This document shows, one piece after another, positions 45,546 to 57,836 of a stretch of 64,000 nucleotides of DNA. A program made the position numbers and the translations under genes. This DNA comes from Agroathelia rolfsii. Its lineage: Eukaryota > Basidiomycota > Agaricomycetes > Amylocorticiales > Amylocorticiaceae. Positions within the stretch are counted from its first letter, which is position 1. The number at the start of each line of letters is the position of its first letter. The DNA lies in assembly GCA_018343915.1 (NCBI GenBank), contig JABRWF010000002.1, positions 2,046,001 to 2,110,000 of the forward strand. The letters are read 5' to 3'. Below the pieces are notes generated by a model. The model saw nothing but the letters and a program-made list of their open reading frames with translations, searched no databases and had not been told where the DNA came from.

Positions 45546-45860
45546 TTAGCTATGTTCTGCCAGCGAAATAAGACCTAACATACCTAAATCAAATGCCGAT
45601 GGATCCTGCAAGTCACTAGCAGCAAATTCACATTGGATGTCCTGCTGGCAGGCAAATCCACGTTGATACTTCGGTCTGTCTTCTGAGTCTGGGTCTTCCC
45701 GGGCTTGTTGCTTAGTTTCCTGAGAACAGGAAGTCGTAGTGTTACCGCCAGCGCCTAGAGGGGAGGGAAGTTGCAACAAGACATAGAAAAGCCGGCAAAG
45801 ATCCTGTGGGTTGAATACCCCCAGGCCCATCATAGCAAGTGCCCACTTGAATATAACGGA
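45546..45860 (-). CDS. 3' part of an unidentified host-type gene
   Basis: A minus-strand frame of about 100 residues begins, possibly after an intron acceptor near 45860, with an FKWALAMMGLGVFNPQDLCR segment. It continues with LLQLPSPLGAGG, then a polar Gln/Glu/Asp/Arg-rich stretch, and ends in a hydrophobic segment at a TAG near 45546. Composition and CpG content look like host coding DNA. I do not recognise the family. The stop is only about 20 bp from the Plavaka terminus, so the gene may have been truncated or given a new end by the transposon. Confidence 0.45.
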   Translation of the reverse strand, partial: SVIFKWALAMMGLGVFNPQDLCRLFYVLLQLPSPLGAGGNTTTSCSQETKQQAREDPDSEDRPKYQRGFACQQDIQCEFAASDLQDPSAFDLGMLGLISLAEHS

Positions 45861-46077
45861 ACGACTACATCACTTGATTGATATTTTAATAATAAATGAT
45901 AAGAATCCAATATTCAATCCTATGACTCCCCGTCTGCGAGTTAAAGTAGTTTGATGACATTATACGTAGTGCTTGGATAATACTCAGCCCAATTAAGCAG
46001 CTAAAAGTCCCGGGTTCCGGTGGTGACATAAACAAGATTTTGAGTACTCAGAATAACAAGTAATGGTACGATCAAGC

Positions 46078-46736
46078 TCAGGTGCTGTTGGATTTTCTCA
46101 AATATCCCATATAATTTTCCTCCGCCGCCTTGTAGAGCAAAGACCAGTCATTGCACACCTGCTCTGATCTCCGTTGAACATTCCCAAGGCCATTATAGCT
46201 AGACGTCAGACTCATGTCTGCAGCGCATTGGATTGTCGGACGAAGGTAGTTGAAACAGTGTTGCAGTGTTGGGGAAGTGGTGTTCTTCCTTCCAATGTAA
46301 TACCGACGGATTATGTCCAGACATTGGAATTGGTGGAAGAGTGTAATGGTATAAATATCATATCCTTGGTTGTCTTCATTTGCAAGATAAACCAAGTGAC
46401 CTCCCGTTGGTTGAAGATGTGCCCATTCCTGCTCAGCCTGTTTGGAATCAAGCAAATAGTGTGACACTGTGCCAGCATACATGGCAACAGGTTCAGAAGA
46501 GGAAAAATCGACCAGACCAAGCGACGTAGCACCTGTGCAGCCAAAGTTGAAAAATCCGAATGATTTGAATGACGATTATGAAAGGCTGTGTACGTACTTT
46601 GAATACTTGCCACGGATTGAGGGTGCGAACTTAAAGAATATCGAGTACCCATTAGAATATTTGCAAATACGTTGAAGCCCATCACTAAAACAAAAGCAGT
46701 GCATAGAATAACGTCGAGAGTGCTTCTATATCGCAT
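46078..46736 (-). CDS. UstYa-like (DUF3328) protein with altered motifs
   Basis: Proposed two-exon gene: exon 1 46736-46598; a 65-bp intron, GTACGT to GCACAG (46597-46533); exon 2 46532-46078; about 197 aa. Residues 8-28 form a transmembrane anchor. The rest would face the secretory lumen. A SHYLLD...EW segment precedes the two family motifs. UstYa-type proteins carry two HxxHC motifs. Here they read HQFQC and TLQHC, so each has lost one His (replaced by Gln and Thr). A Cys-Asn-Asp-Trp segment follows as usual near the end. UstYa homologues catalyse oxidative cyclisation or tailoring of peptides in ustiloxin and cyclochlorotine pathways; this divergent member may be a partner or inactive. It is transcribed away from the second copy at 47704. 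Confidence 0.8.
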
Positions 46737-47703
46737 GATTACGAGTAAAGCTGAGAGCTATGGATGGAATTGAGGTAAAAGTAATATTCGGAATGTCAGT
46801 TTCACTATTAGTGAAGGTATTTCTGTGATAAGACACTGACCAGCACCCGACCTAGCACAAGGTATCTATCAGAGAAACAATTGTTAATAATCAAACGCAT
46901 TTGAAATCATACCCCAGTGCCCTGAACCATCTGATTAAAAGGAAGAGACATTGAACTTTGTGATGTGTTCGGACCGGATCATTCATGTTCATATTCATGA
47001 GGAAACTCCAAACTCCGATATCATTTTGTTCGAGCTACACATGAGTGCATGAGGTTGTTTGCGCTTCAAAATGAAAGGCTACTGCATAATAATATCCCAG
47101 TGTAATATAAATGGCTGACAGCCCAAATCAGAACCATCTGATGCACAACAGCGCAAGACTTCTTTGACGCATACATCACTGATACGATATGTTGCGCATG
47201 CGCCCGAAGGTAATAAAACTAGTTGTGATTATTCAGAGTCAATTGACCGTTGACATGATCATCAAATTTTATTATTATTCTTGAGATATACTGTGAATTA
47301 ATGGCTTCCTGTTATCTACGCTCACCAGAACTGACTAGAGCTATGTTTTCCACGTGATGCAGCAAAAATCCCAATATCTCAGTGTTTTACTGGATCATTG
47401 ACTTGCAACATCGCGTTCACTTGATATCCTTCGGTTTCTATATTTGGGTTAATTTCACATCACGCTCCGATATGGCCGTAATGATCATATGTAGTGGTAT
47501 CTCATTATCAAGCCATCTTTGAAAAAAACCTCTCAATTGTTGATGCTGATCAGTCAGTTGACTCGTAGAACTATACTTGATCATGGAACATTATTATCCC
47601 TTGGCTATCCCTAAACTTCAAGGTCTCAAGATTCTTGTTCAGTCCGGTCGTTTCCTTCCGCTCACTGGTATTACTCCCCAAGTGTTACTGGTAGTAGCAT
47701 AAT
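46737..47703. promoter_or_regulatory. Shared 967-bp intergenic region between divergent UstYa-like genes
   Basis: No coding signal. I looked for a precursor peptide with repeated Kex2 sites and did not see one. It is a likely bidirectional promoter for the pair. No individual operator can be defended from sequence alone. Confidence 0.5.
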
Positions 47704-48380
47704 ATGCGTGGCCACAGAACAATCCTTACATACACGACTTGCATCATTTCCATGTTATCCATTTCGTTCCGCACATTTAAGCGATGGTCAAATATTGTAG
47801 ATGGCTACACCGGTGAGACAAATAGCAAATCCCCTAAGCTGAGCTAACCTCTTGGTTCTCCATTGTCTCAAAAATTTATATTATAGATCATAGTTACAGC
47901 TACCTTGGAGAAGACTATCCCCTTCAAATTATCCTTACCGGAATTCGAGAAAATAAACCTGTCGCTATGACCCTGCAAGAGAGTGTTCATTTTTCTCTCA
48001 ACGAATCCGATCCGGTCTCAGAAGAGGAATGGAATAGTTTAATACATAACTTTGAGCCAGCATATGGGAGAGTACGCCTTGGGATCCAGCATCGAAGCTT
48101 TGTGACCACATATTATCATGAAATCCATTGTCTTCATGTCTTATACAAGGGCGTTACAAACAACACAAAGTATGGTCGGTTACACGTCCAACATTGCCTC
48201 AATTATCTACGAGAGGTATTCTTGTGCAGGGCTGCTCCAACTTTGGAATCTGGAAACTTTTTGGATCACGAGTTTGCAAGAGCAGGGGAAACACTAGTTT
48301 GTCGGGATTGGGAGCAGATTCACCAAGCGTTGGACGAAAACAATCGCCAATGGATGTCTTGGGCAGCCCAATGGGGTTGA
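47704..48380 (+). CDS. UstYa-like (DUF3328) oxidase, both HxxHC motifs intact
   Basis: Proposed gene: exon 1 47704-47812; a 74-bp intron, GTGAGA to TTATAG (47813-47886); exon 2 47887-48380; 200 aa. I chose the ATG at 47704 because it gives an N-terminal hydrophobic anchor (residues about 6-22, ILTYTTCIISMLSISF) and splices in frame into the family segment HSYSYLGEDYP. Then follow EEEW, YHEIHCLH (first HxxHC), LHVQHCLNYLRE (second HxxHC) and CRDWEQ near the C-terminus. This is the usual order and length for the family. It is probably a type II membrane protein of the secretory pathway with metal-binding His/Cys sites. The substrate is unknown. Transposon sequence begins 97 bp after the stop. 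Confidence 0.88.
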
Positions 48381-48476
48381 AAATTTGATCAGTTTTCTTT
48401 TCCTTTCCTTTGTATGTATCCCAATGCATGGATTTGATTCAAAAGAATAAAATATATCTATAAAACCATAATCCAC

Positions 48477-48786
48477 TGTTGCAAATGCACGAAACGCCCT
48501 AGCGGCTATGCCAGTACATCAGCAAAAGTACAACGTAATTTTGCTGATGTATACAACAAGAATTTGGAGCAGAGCTCTAAATATTAAATAGGAGTTTTAA
48601 CTATGTTATACATAAAAACTCAATAATGTAGTTTAATGGTAACGGTTTTAACCTTGAATTACCACCACTATAGTAACTTGATTACATTCTAGTGTCCCTA
48701 AGCTAGGACCTCTACTATATAGACTAGCTAGGCCATTGCACCTTTCAGGGTTATAGAGGTTTCTATAGATCCTATAACTCCCTAAG
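48477..48786 (+). repeat. Partial Copia-type LTR
   Basis: Begins TGTTGCAAATGC and shares the AACGCCCTAGCGGCT and GGAGCAGAGCTC segments with the Copia A LTR, but is a diverged relative. It is cut by Copia A copy 3 at 48787. Confidence 0.6.
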
Positions 48787-49277
48787 TATTGCAACTATAC
48801 AGAACGCCCTAGCAGCTGTGCTAAAGACACAACAAGGGAAATTGGAGCTCCGCTCCAATATTTAGTAGGAGTTTAAAGTAGACTATATATACAAAGTTAG
48901 TAATGTACTTTAATGATAACAGTTTTCATACCTGAACCACCACCACCATATTGTACCTACATACATACCTAAGCTTCACTACTTACCAACCTCACCTATG
49001 TAAGTCTAATATATATATTAGTAATAGTATATATAGTGTGTAGTATATAAGTATAAGTACAGTAGTAGTAGTACACTATATAATGTAGTGTATAGTGCAG
49101 TGATGGCCAGATGCATGTGCTGCTAGTCTTAGGACTGGTACTATTTATTAGGTTATGAGCCTTGTATATGCAGTATCAAGAGTACACCTGACTCTTATCA
49201 CTAAAACTCAACTAATACCTATAAAAACCCCTCTAAGGTATGGGGTAACTAGTAATGGTTATTTTACTTCTCCTAAG

Positions 49278-50708
49278 TATTATGAGTAGGACATTTTTGC
49301 CAATTTTCTAACTATTCTTTTGTATTATTTGGACTTGTATTTCTTTTGTTATTAAATTTTCTTTTCTTTCTTTTTATTTTCTTAAAGTAAAATTACCCTT
49401 TAGGGTGTAGACTATAGGCAGTGCAGTAGTCACCTGATTGGCCCTTACGTGTTCCAAGCTGTACATCATAGGAGTAATCTTGGGGCTGTGTTATTTTCTA
49501 TTTCTACCATCATGTACAGCCTAGGAACACAGCCTTCCTTCCCTGGTCAATTCCTAGTAGTTACCAATACTATTCCAGAAATAGAACTCTATATAGATGC
49601 CTAGTAGAGCTAGGGTAAACAATCTTCCCCCTATATAGCCTCCTTAATACTTCTAACCCTAACAGTATATAGACCCTTCCCTAGTAGTATAAGTAGACCA
49701 TGTAACTTGCACTGAAGGCCCCAGCTTCAACCTCTTTGCCTTTAGGCAAGTATAGGATTTGTATCTAATAAAGTAGATTACTAATAAAACTCTTTGCCTT
49801 CAGGGTACAATAAACCTAGGCCTAGCCTACCCTGTCCTAGCTAATCCCCTCTTCCCTCTTTACTTATTGGTGGTGTAAATCCCCAAGTGTGTGCATGTAT
49901 AAATGTAAGAGCAATATAAGCAAACATAAGAGAGTACCTACAAGCCCCTAATAAAATTGGGTTACCTTATATGGGAAAATTACCTAGCTTAGGTACTTGT
50001 CATAACCCCCTCTATGTATAAGTGGCTTCTACTCCAATATTTCCAACATGTCCCTACTCACCCTTGCCCACTACCATCCAATAACCAAAGACACCTCTCC
50101 AGCTCCCAACTTCTGCTCTCTGCCCTCCACAATTTAGGCATTAGAACCAGCAACCTCTTGCTTGGCACCCAATTGGAGTCCCAGAGTCTTTTCCTCTTCT
50201 CACATATCCTGTTTTCCTATCATTTCCCCCATATATTCTGGTACCCTTGTTTATATAGATAGTTTTGGCCTATTCACGCCCTGTATTCTGTTTCCTACTC
50301 TCCATCTTACTTCATTTCTATTCCTTTTGGTATCCTCCTGCTACTATAGTATTTATACCAATCTAGCATGTACCTAGCTACCTCAGTTTGGAAATCAACT
50401 TAGTTCCCCTTCTCCTGTCTAACTCCTATCCCGGACTGCAACTAGGTAAGGGCCTAACACATATATCTTGGCCAAGTCTGGTTACCCCTCTCCTTTCCTA
50501 TCTACTCTCCCACCTCTACTCCTGTTTACTACATCTCTACTTCTATTCCACTCTGCCCCTTCCCTTTCTACTATCTCTGTCTATCCAAGACTTAACAGTA
50601 CTTTATATAGTAACTGTTAAGTAGTGTATTGTTTGGTTGTAAAGATTAGTAGGCCCCCACTGCCCAACATCTTATAGTCAAGAAATGTACCCTTGACACT
50701 AAGGCTTA
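49278..50708 (+). repeat. Gypsy C solo LTR (host to family E LTR)
   Basis: TATTATGAG to CTTGACA with perfect duplication CTAAG (49273-49277 and 50709-50713). Without the nested LTR it is about 826 bp. It retains AGCTTCAACCT near 49725-49735, the primer form complementary to the Gypsy C primer-binding site at 33931. Confidence 0.9.
49998..50597 (+). repeat. Solo LTR, family E (third level of nesting)
   Basis: 600 bp, TGTCATAAC to CTTAACA, with perfect duplication GTACT (49993-49997 and 50598-50602). It is clearly older than the copy at 43903: most CpGs of that copy are TpG or CpA here. Confidence 0.92.
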
Positions 50709-51193
50709 GAATGTAAGGGTGTACACTTCCTTGTACACTATCCTTTTCATCACTCATATTAGAGCTTGTCAATTCCTAGGCTTTACTCCAAGTCTACTAG
50801 ACTTTCAAGTGAAGGCTATTATTGAGACACTAGTATTCTTGTATATACAAGTGGGTGTTGGGGTATCTTAACCTTAACAGGTGCAGGGCAGAGCCTTTAC
50901 TTGCTTGAGTGCACTAAGCACTATATATTTTGTATTACTACAGATGCAAATGGTCACCACTAGGGCTAGACCTGTCTTATGCACATATATAGAGACTTGC
51001 ATAGAGCTTATCTCTTCTGTAAGTGGTACTAAGCACACTTATAACCTCCTAGCACTGAGCCAAGAGGATTTAGTAGGGAAGGGAGAGAGAGAGGGATTGG
51101 GACAGACTCTATAAGCCTAGAGTAAGTGGATTCTGAAGATAAAGTTGTTATTATATTAGTTATTACTTAATATATAATACTACTTGTGCTTAC

Positions 51194-52082
51194 TATCACA
51201 ATCATAGTTATACCATGCTATAGATACTATAGCATTTAATTATATCTAAAAAGCATACATTCAGGTTTACCAAGCATATACCCAGGTTTATTCAGCATAC
51301 ACTCAAGATAACCATAAAATCACTCAAGTATTTATTATTATTATTATCAAGCTATAAATCATGTTGTAGAGGCTATTATACATAATATATCCATAGTATA
51401 TTATCTATAAGTCATAGTATATCACAGTAAACCATAGTTTATTATTTGGTTAAAGCTCAATTCTAAGCCTAAGGCTTAGAAACAGGTATATTATTATTTC
51501 CGCTCCTTTTCACTGTTGCACTGGTTGTGACATGTCACATGTCACATCACACAAAAGAGCGTAACTTTGCATTTCCCATCTTCAGGCACTATCACAGTTA
51601 CACAGGAACTGCAATACATCATGATAATCATTGAAACAATCAAGGAAGAACCTAGGAATGATATTGGATCATTTGGTAAGGATTAGTAACTAGAAAAGCG
51701 TACCAAAGTAGGAGAACAATAGTATACAATTATGTATTTAAGTTACTAAGGTCTAAGAGATGTTCCCCATCTCGCAGACCTCTTTTGTCAATTCTATTGT
51801 CTTTGCCCTTGCCTAAAGTCCCATCACAAACTACTACTAGCTCTGAGAATATTTCCTTGCCTCTGTATTATTTTCCTGCAAGTCTAAGTCATAGTCAAAG
51901 CTATTATAAGTCATAGTTCACCATTCCATAGTTAACCTCAGGGTTGGAAACCCTAAGAGCATCACCTCCAGCCTTGGATTAGGCTAGAGAAGTGATTAAA
52001 TCTTACTAATAATTCCATAGGAATTATTCATAGTGTTTATAGTATTCATAGTATTATTGTTTATTGCTATAGACCTGTGACA
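51194..52082. repeat. Solo LTR, family F (889 bp)
   Basis: Ends TATCACA and TGTGACA are inverted copies (one changed base), flanked by perfect CTTAC duplications (51189-51193 and 52083-52087). The internal sequence is AT-rich with repeats of CATAGT type. Single copy in the window. Confidence 0.85.
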
Positions 52083-52459
52083 CTTACCTGAAGATGAAGA
52101 GAATAAATCTGGGTCTTTAGGTAGGAGCACCACAGGGTTATATACTAATTTTACCTAGTCTATGCACTGGTACATAGTCTGTGCATAGGGGTGCTAAGTA
52201 TGGTATAATATTGCATCATAATGAGTCTATTGTGATGCCATAGTCTGGGCTCATGTTCTAGACTTGTGTATACATAATAAGTCACATAACTTTGCTTAGT
52301 CATTAGGGTGTTTATATAATGTTTATATAATATGCAAATTATATATCAAAAAATAGAGAAAAATCAGGAAAAAATCAGAAAAATAATAAGAAATTTTAAA
52401 TAAATTTATAGTACAACAAGTGTCTTGTGACATACAGGATGTGTAACCTTATGCCCTTT

Positions 52460-54178
52460 TATCAAGGGTTTAACTCCTTGACCTTACATCTAGTATCTAC
52501 ATAAGAGTTTTCCTATAGCTATATAATCCTTATTCTATTGAGGATGTGTACAAGTACTTTCTTAGCTCTTGTACAATTGATGCTCTGCTTATGTTTTACA
52601 TGCGTATACTACTTTATTTTATAAGGGGATTTACACCACCTCCTAGTTTAAGGAAGCAAGAGAGAGAAAGAAGGAGGGGGCTAGGATGTAGGTGTCATGA
52701 GATCCTCATAATTTAGCCAAACCTAACTAGACTAGCCTGGAAGGCTAGCAAAGGAACTATACTAATATCTTTATCCTCCCCTAGCTGGGAGATGCTATCT
52801 ATATTTTAAGACCTAAATGCAAGGTCTCCTACAAGTAAGGTCACTTTCCCAAGCAACACTCAATAATCTAGCATCTTTACAGTCCCTTAACTAGATGGGA
52901 CTTGTTTATATCCCCTTAACCTTGGGGTCTAGGTGTATTATGATGGTGGGAAGAGTGATAAAACACACAAAAGAGAGAGTAGGGATAAGTGTGAGTGAGC
53001 ACCACTAAGGGACAAGGCATAGCACAGCTTATATAGGTTGCTGACTAGCACACTCCTCTTACAAGCTTATATAGGTAGCTGTAAGAGAAGAAGCCCAAAG
53101 AGACTAAGATAGAGTACTAAGCACAGAGCAAAGTACTAAGACAGACAAGTAATAAGAGCAGAGACAAAGACAAAGTAGTCAAGCTGGATTGCAAAGGCCC
53201 TAAGGGCAGGCCTTTATATACTAGTTACAAGTATTCTAAGAATAGTCCTTAACTCCACATCAAGGGAAATAGAAGAAAGGAAAGGAAAAGGATCAATAGA
53301 GTTAGAACAGAAGTATAGTATGAGAAAAGATCAAAGATGAAAGAAGCATCAATGATTAAAGAAGGAAATCAATGATGTGCATCAAAAGATCTAGAATCAT
53401 ATCTAAATGTAATATAGTACCATGTAAACAATACAACAAGAAACTAGAAAATAAATAAGTATATCCTGTATACTCAAATCAAAAGATAAAAACATAAGAA
53501 AAATAGCGAAAAATAAGGAAAAATTAGAGGCATACTGCCAACCCATAGAAACATATCTATTTACATAGAAAATATGTCAGCCATTCTACAATAGCATGTC
53601 TGTCATCTCATAATAGTAGGGGCCTAGGCCTAAGAGTATAACCCTAAAGGCAAAGATTTTATTAGTAATCTATTTAATGAAATACAAACTGTTTACTTGC
53701 CTGAAGGCAAAGAGGTTAAAGCTAGGGCCTTCAGGACAAGTTACATACTTTATTTATACTACTAGGGAAGGGTCTGTATGCAGCTTTATTGGTCTATATG
53801 CATCTAGAATTAGAAGTATTAATGAGGCTATACAGGGGGAGAACTTTCATCCTAACTCCACTGGGCATCCATATAGAATTCTATTTCTAGAATAGTACTG
53901 GTAACCATTAGGAATTGTTCAGGAAAAGAAGGCTATACTTCTTAGGCTATGCATAATAGTAAAGAGAAATAGCACAGCCCCAAAATTACTCCTGTGACAT
54001 GCAGCTTGGAATACATGAGGGCCAATTAAGTGACCTACTATACTGCCTACAGTCCACGCTCTAAAGGGTAATTTTAATAAGGAAAATAAGAAAATAGAAA
54101 GAAAATATCATAACAAAAGAAATATAAGTCTAAATATTACAAGAGAAATAACAGTGCAAAAATGTCCTACTTATGACA
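52460..54178 (-). repeat. Gypsy C solo LTR (host to family G LTR)
   Basis: Plus-strand TATCAAGGG to TTATGACA with perfect duplication CCTTT (52455-52459 and 54179-54183). About 791 bp after removing the insertion. The intron-like block and GCCTTCAG repeats are present in inverted form near 53640-53710. Confidence 0.88.
52693..53615. repeat. Solo LTR, family G (923 bp)
   Basis: TGTCATGAGATCC to ATCTCATAATA, flanked by perfect GTAGG duplications (52688-52692 and 53616-53620). Non-coding. Single copy here. Confidence 0.87.
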
Positions 54179-54424
54179 CCTTTAGGTAGTGGGGTCTAAA
54201 CTCCCACATATACAGTCTAGGCAGCTATGCTTCTTAGTATGCTGCTTAGGTAGTTCTTATTTTAATTCTATTTGTATAATTCTTTTTGTGTGTACAAAGG
54301 CTAATTGAATGTTGTGCTTATTATAGAATACATTCAACATGTCCTCTGGTACCTCTTCCCTTCTCTCAACTATACCCACCCTTGCTGGTGCTAGCAACTA
54401 CCTCAATTGGTCCAAGAAGATACA

Positions 54425-55405
54425 TGTCAAGAACACATCTAACTCTTATCACTAAAACTCAACCAAAGCCTACATTAACCCCTGTAAGGTACAGGGTAGC
54501 CTGTAATGGCTGTTTTACAACTCCCAAGGCCTGGGGTATAAGGATAGACATGCCTTGTGTGGTGTCTTTATTCTCACTCAATCCTGAACTTGCTGATCAC
54601 CAAGCTTTACTCTAGACTTGCAAAGTCTTCAAGCAAGGTCTACTGTTGAAACACAAAGTTTCTTATATATATAAATAGGTGTGTAGGGTCTCTTAGCCTT
54701 GATAAATGTGGCGCAAGCCTTTGTTTAATTAAGTGTACTAAGCACTATAATAGTTGTGATCAACAACTACAAGTGGCTAGTACAAAGCCTGAGCCTGTAT
54801 TATGTAGCATACATGTAGAGGAGTACTGAGCAGCCTCTAGACAATAGGTAGCACAAAGCACACCTATTACCTCTTAGCATGGAGCAGGGAGGATTTTATG
54901 GGAGAGAGAGAGAGAGATGGGATAGGCTCTATAAGCCTAGAGTAAAGTGACTCTAAAAATAAAGTTTTATCATGTTAGCTACTTATTAGATACAAAGCAC
55001 TATTGTGCTTACCTGAAGATAAAAAAAACAAATCTAGGGTCTTTAGGTAGAGGCACTATAGGGTTATATACTATTTCTACCTGGTTTGTGCACTGGTACA
55101 TGGTCTGTGCACAGAGGTGCTAAGTATGATGAAATATTACACCATAGTGAGTCTATGATAGTGTCATACTCTAGACCCATACTCTAGACCTGCTTACATA
55201 ACAAGTCACATAACTAGTGGTCATATAATGGCTAGTTACATGATGACTAATTACATGACTTTGCTTAGTCATCAAAGTACTTATATAATGTCTACTTATG
55301 TAATCTACATGTTATATACCAAAAAATAGAGAAAAATCGGAGAAAAATTAGAAAAATAATGAAAAATCTTAAATAAATTTATAATACAACAAGTGACTTG
55401 TAACA
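54425..55405 (-). repeat. Gypsy B copy 2, 3' LTR
   Basis: 981 bp, plus-strand TGTCAAGAA to TTGTAACA, directly followed by the minus-strand polypurine junction (TTACCCCC). It inserted into the Copia A gag start. Confidence 0.88.
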
Positions 55406-57836
55406 TTACCCCCTTTTTAGGGGCAATCTGCCTCGGGTTGCCATTCTGTCAAATTATCCCAATTTTGAAATGGTAAAAGTCCAAATACTGCTGTATTGAT
55501 TTTTTTTGATACACTAGGATTAGCTTTGTTAAAGTCTCTAATTACATTATTTGCATGCATATCAGATTCCCTTACCTAGGTTTGTTCTCCTGGATAGCCT
55601 TTCCATGTAACTAAGAATTCTAGCTTTCCTCAGCATAATCTGGAATTAAGTACCTCTTCTATTTCATACTCTTCTTCTCCCTCTACTTCTACTGGGGGCA
55701 AAGGTTTCTGGTGTCGGTCTGAGGCATAGTATGGTTTTAGTAGGTGCACATGGAATACATTATGGATCTTGAGGTTAGCTGGTAGTTCCAGCTGATAGTT
55801 CAGGTTGTTTAGCTTTTTCTCTACTTTATAGGGTCCAATCCATTTTTGACTCAATTTTTTGGATGGTCTATTAAGTTTCAAATTTTGTGTATTAAGCTAT
55901 ACTTCCTGTCCTTCTTCAAGATCTGGGAATATCTTTTTTCCTTTATTGTATAATTGTTCCATTTGTTCCCTAGCTAAACCTAATGCTACTTATGCTTTCT
56001 TTCGCGCCTCCTTTGCATTTTCAATCCAGTTGAAAGCTCCCAGTGTGGGGTTTTGAATATCCCTAGCTTCCTAGTTTGGTATATAACTATAGGTGAGTTC
56101 AAAGACACTAGAATATATGCTTTCATTCTTTCTATTATTATGCATAAACTCTGCATACAGAAGTAGGTCAACCCAGTTTGTTTGCCTATGGTTACAGAAA
56201 ATCCTTAGGTATTGTTCTACCTCTTGGTTTACTTGCTCAGTTTGTCCATCACTCTGTGGATAATAAGCGGTGGATAGTGCTATATTTATGTGTAAACTAG
56301 CATGTATATCTTTTATAACTTGGCTAGCAAATTGAGGGCTACAATCCAAGGTCCATGTTGAGGGAATGCCATATAATTTGAATACATTTTTTATATAGAG
56401 ATCAGCCACATCTTTGGCAGTAATGTTTTCATTAGTAGGTACAAAGTGTACCAATTTTATTAGTCAATCTACTACTACTAGGATTGAGTCAAACCTATGT
56501 GACTTGGGTAATTTTACAATTAAATCCAATGTAACATATTCCTATGGCTTTCCTGGTACAGGAAGAGGTCGGAGAAGTCCAGATAATGCTTGTTGACTTG
56601 GTTTGTTTGCTTGGCATAACAGGTATGAGTCTATATACTAGTTTGTTTCTTTTGTCATGTTGATCCAGTAGTAGTTTCTGCTGATGAGTTCCAAAGTCTT
56701 GGTGTATCCTGGGTAGCTAGCTAAGGCAGAGTCATGGTATTTTGCCATAATCTTTTCTTTTATTTCTTTTCTTAGAGGCACAAATACTTTTTCTCTATAT
56801 AGTACTAGGCCATCCTCTGTTTCCCAATCCTGTAATCCTTCTTGGACCAATCTTGACAATTTGGTAGAGGGATTCCAATAACTTGATGCTCTCCCTCTTA
56901 ATGTCTGCCAAAATTTCTTTTTCCCCTTCAACCAAGATATATCCTCTTTTAGCCGCCATGAATTTGAAGTAGGAGGGTTGAAGTACCATAATGTTAAGGT
57001 TATCCTGGGAGTCTTCTATATAAAAATCTGGTCTTTGAGATAGGGTGTTGGCTCTTCTATTCATTAATCCTTTTTTATAACAGAGCACAAAATTATACTA
57101 TTGTAGGATCCGGTACCAATGTGCTTGTTATTGGCTAAGATGCTGACTAGTTGCCTAATACTCTAGATTCTTATGATTGAACCAGATTTCTATTGGTTTG
57201 GGTAATCCAATGATATAATGTCACTATTCTTCCAATGCTCAAATAATTGCTAGTATTTCCTTATCCTAGATATTGTAATTTTGCTGAGCATCATCCATGG
57301 ATTTGGAATGGAAGGCAATTGGGTGCTATTCACCATTATTTTGTAATTGGGAGAATACTCCACTAGTAGCATAACTAGAAGTATCTATCTCAATTTAACT
57401 TGCTCTTTGGTAATTATAAATTGCAAGCACAGGTGCTATAGTGAATGCTTTTTTGAGTTTTTCAAATGAATCTTGCTCCTCTTTTTCCCATTTCTAAGTA
57501 TCTTTGCCTGTAAGTCTATCCAAAGGCTTGGTGATATTCTTAAAGCCCTTAATAAACCGCCAATAGTAATTTGCTAGACCTCTGAATTTTTGCACATCTT
57601 TGACTGTCATAGGGGTTGGCTAGTCAAGGATAGCCTATACTTTATCATTGGTTATTTGAACATGGTTGTAGCTAATAATTACTCATAGAAATTCTACTTC
57701 TGGTACTTCAAACAAGCATTTATCCAAATTAGCAAAGAGGTCATTTTATGCTAATTGGTTAAGTACCTTGTGTACTAGTTGTTGGTGTTCTTTTAGCTTG
57801 GCGGTAGTAATGATGATGTCATCAATATATATATAT
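55406..57836 (-). pseudogene. Gypsy B copy 2 pol, RT end to chromodomain
   Basis: Minus-strand relic. From high coordinates: end of the RT, RNase H region with DHKNLEYW-like remnants, the H2C2 integrase finger near 56640-56720, an integrase core with SDGQTEQVNQEVEQYL near 56200, a KWIGPYKVEKKLNNLNYQ segment near 55820, and chromodomain start EFLVTWKGYPGE near 55590. Stops at Trp and Gln positions are fewer than in copy 1. The upstream half is displaced by Gypsy B copy 3 at 57837. Confidence 0.87.

Larger units (their letters stand above)
49174..52432 (-). repeat. Gypsy B solo LTR containing nested LTRs
   Basis: Duplication TGCAG (49169-49173) against TACAG (52433-52437), differing by one G-to-A. 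The LTR pieces 49174-49277, 50714-51193 and 52088-52432 align in order with other Gypsy B LTRs once the two insertions are removed. Confidence 0.87.
48787..54424 (+). mobile_element. Copia A copy 3: 5' LTR and gag start, heavily interrupted
   Basis: The LTR begins at 48787 (TATTGCAAC) and its pieces are 48787-49173, 52433-52459 and 54179 to about 54318. The leader and gag start follow, with ATG at 54339 and about 28 codons collinear with copies 1 and 2. Gag is cut at 54425 by a Gypsy B LTR. Two independent insertions (49174-52432 and 52460-54178) split the LTR. Confidence 0.8.

Noticed and set aside
46737..47703. Hidden ribosomal peptide precursor between the UstYa-like genes
   Set aside because: No frame with a signal peptide and repeated core/Kex2 units was seen on either strand.
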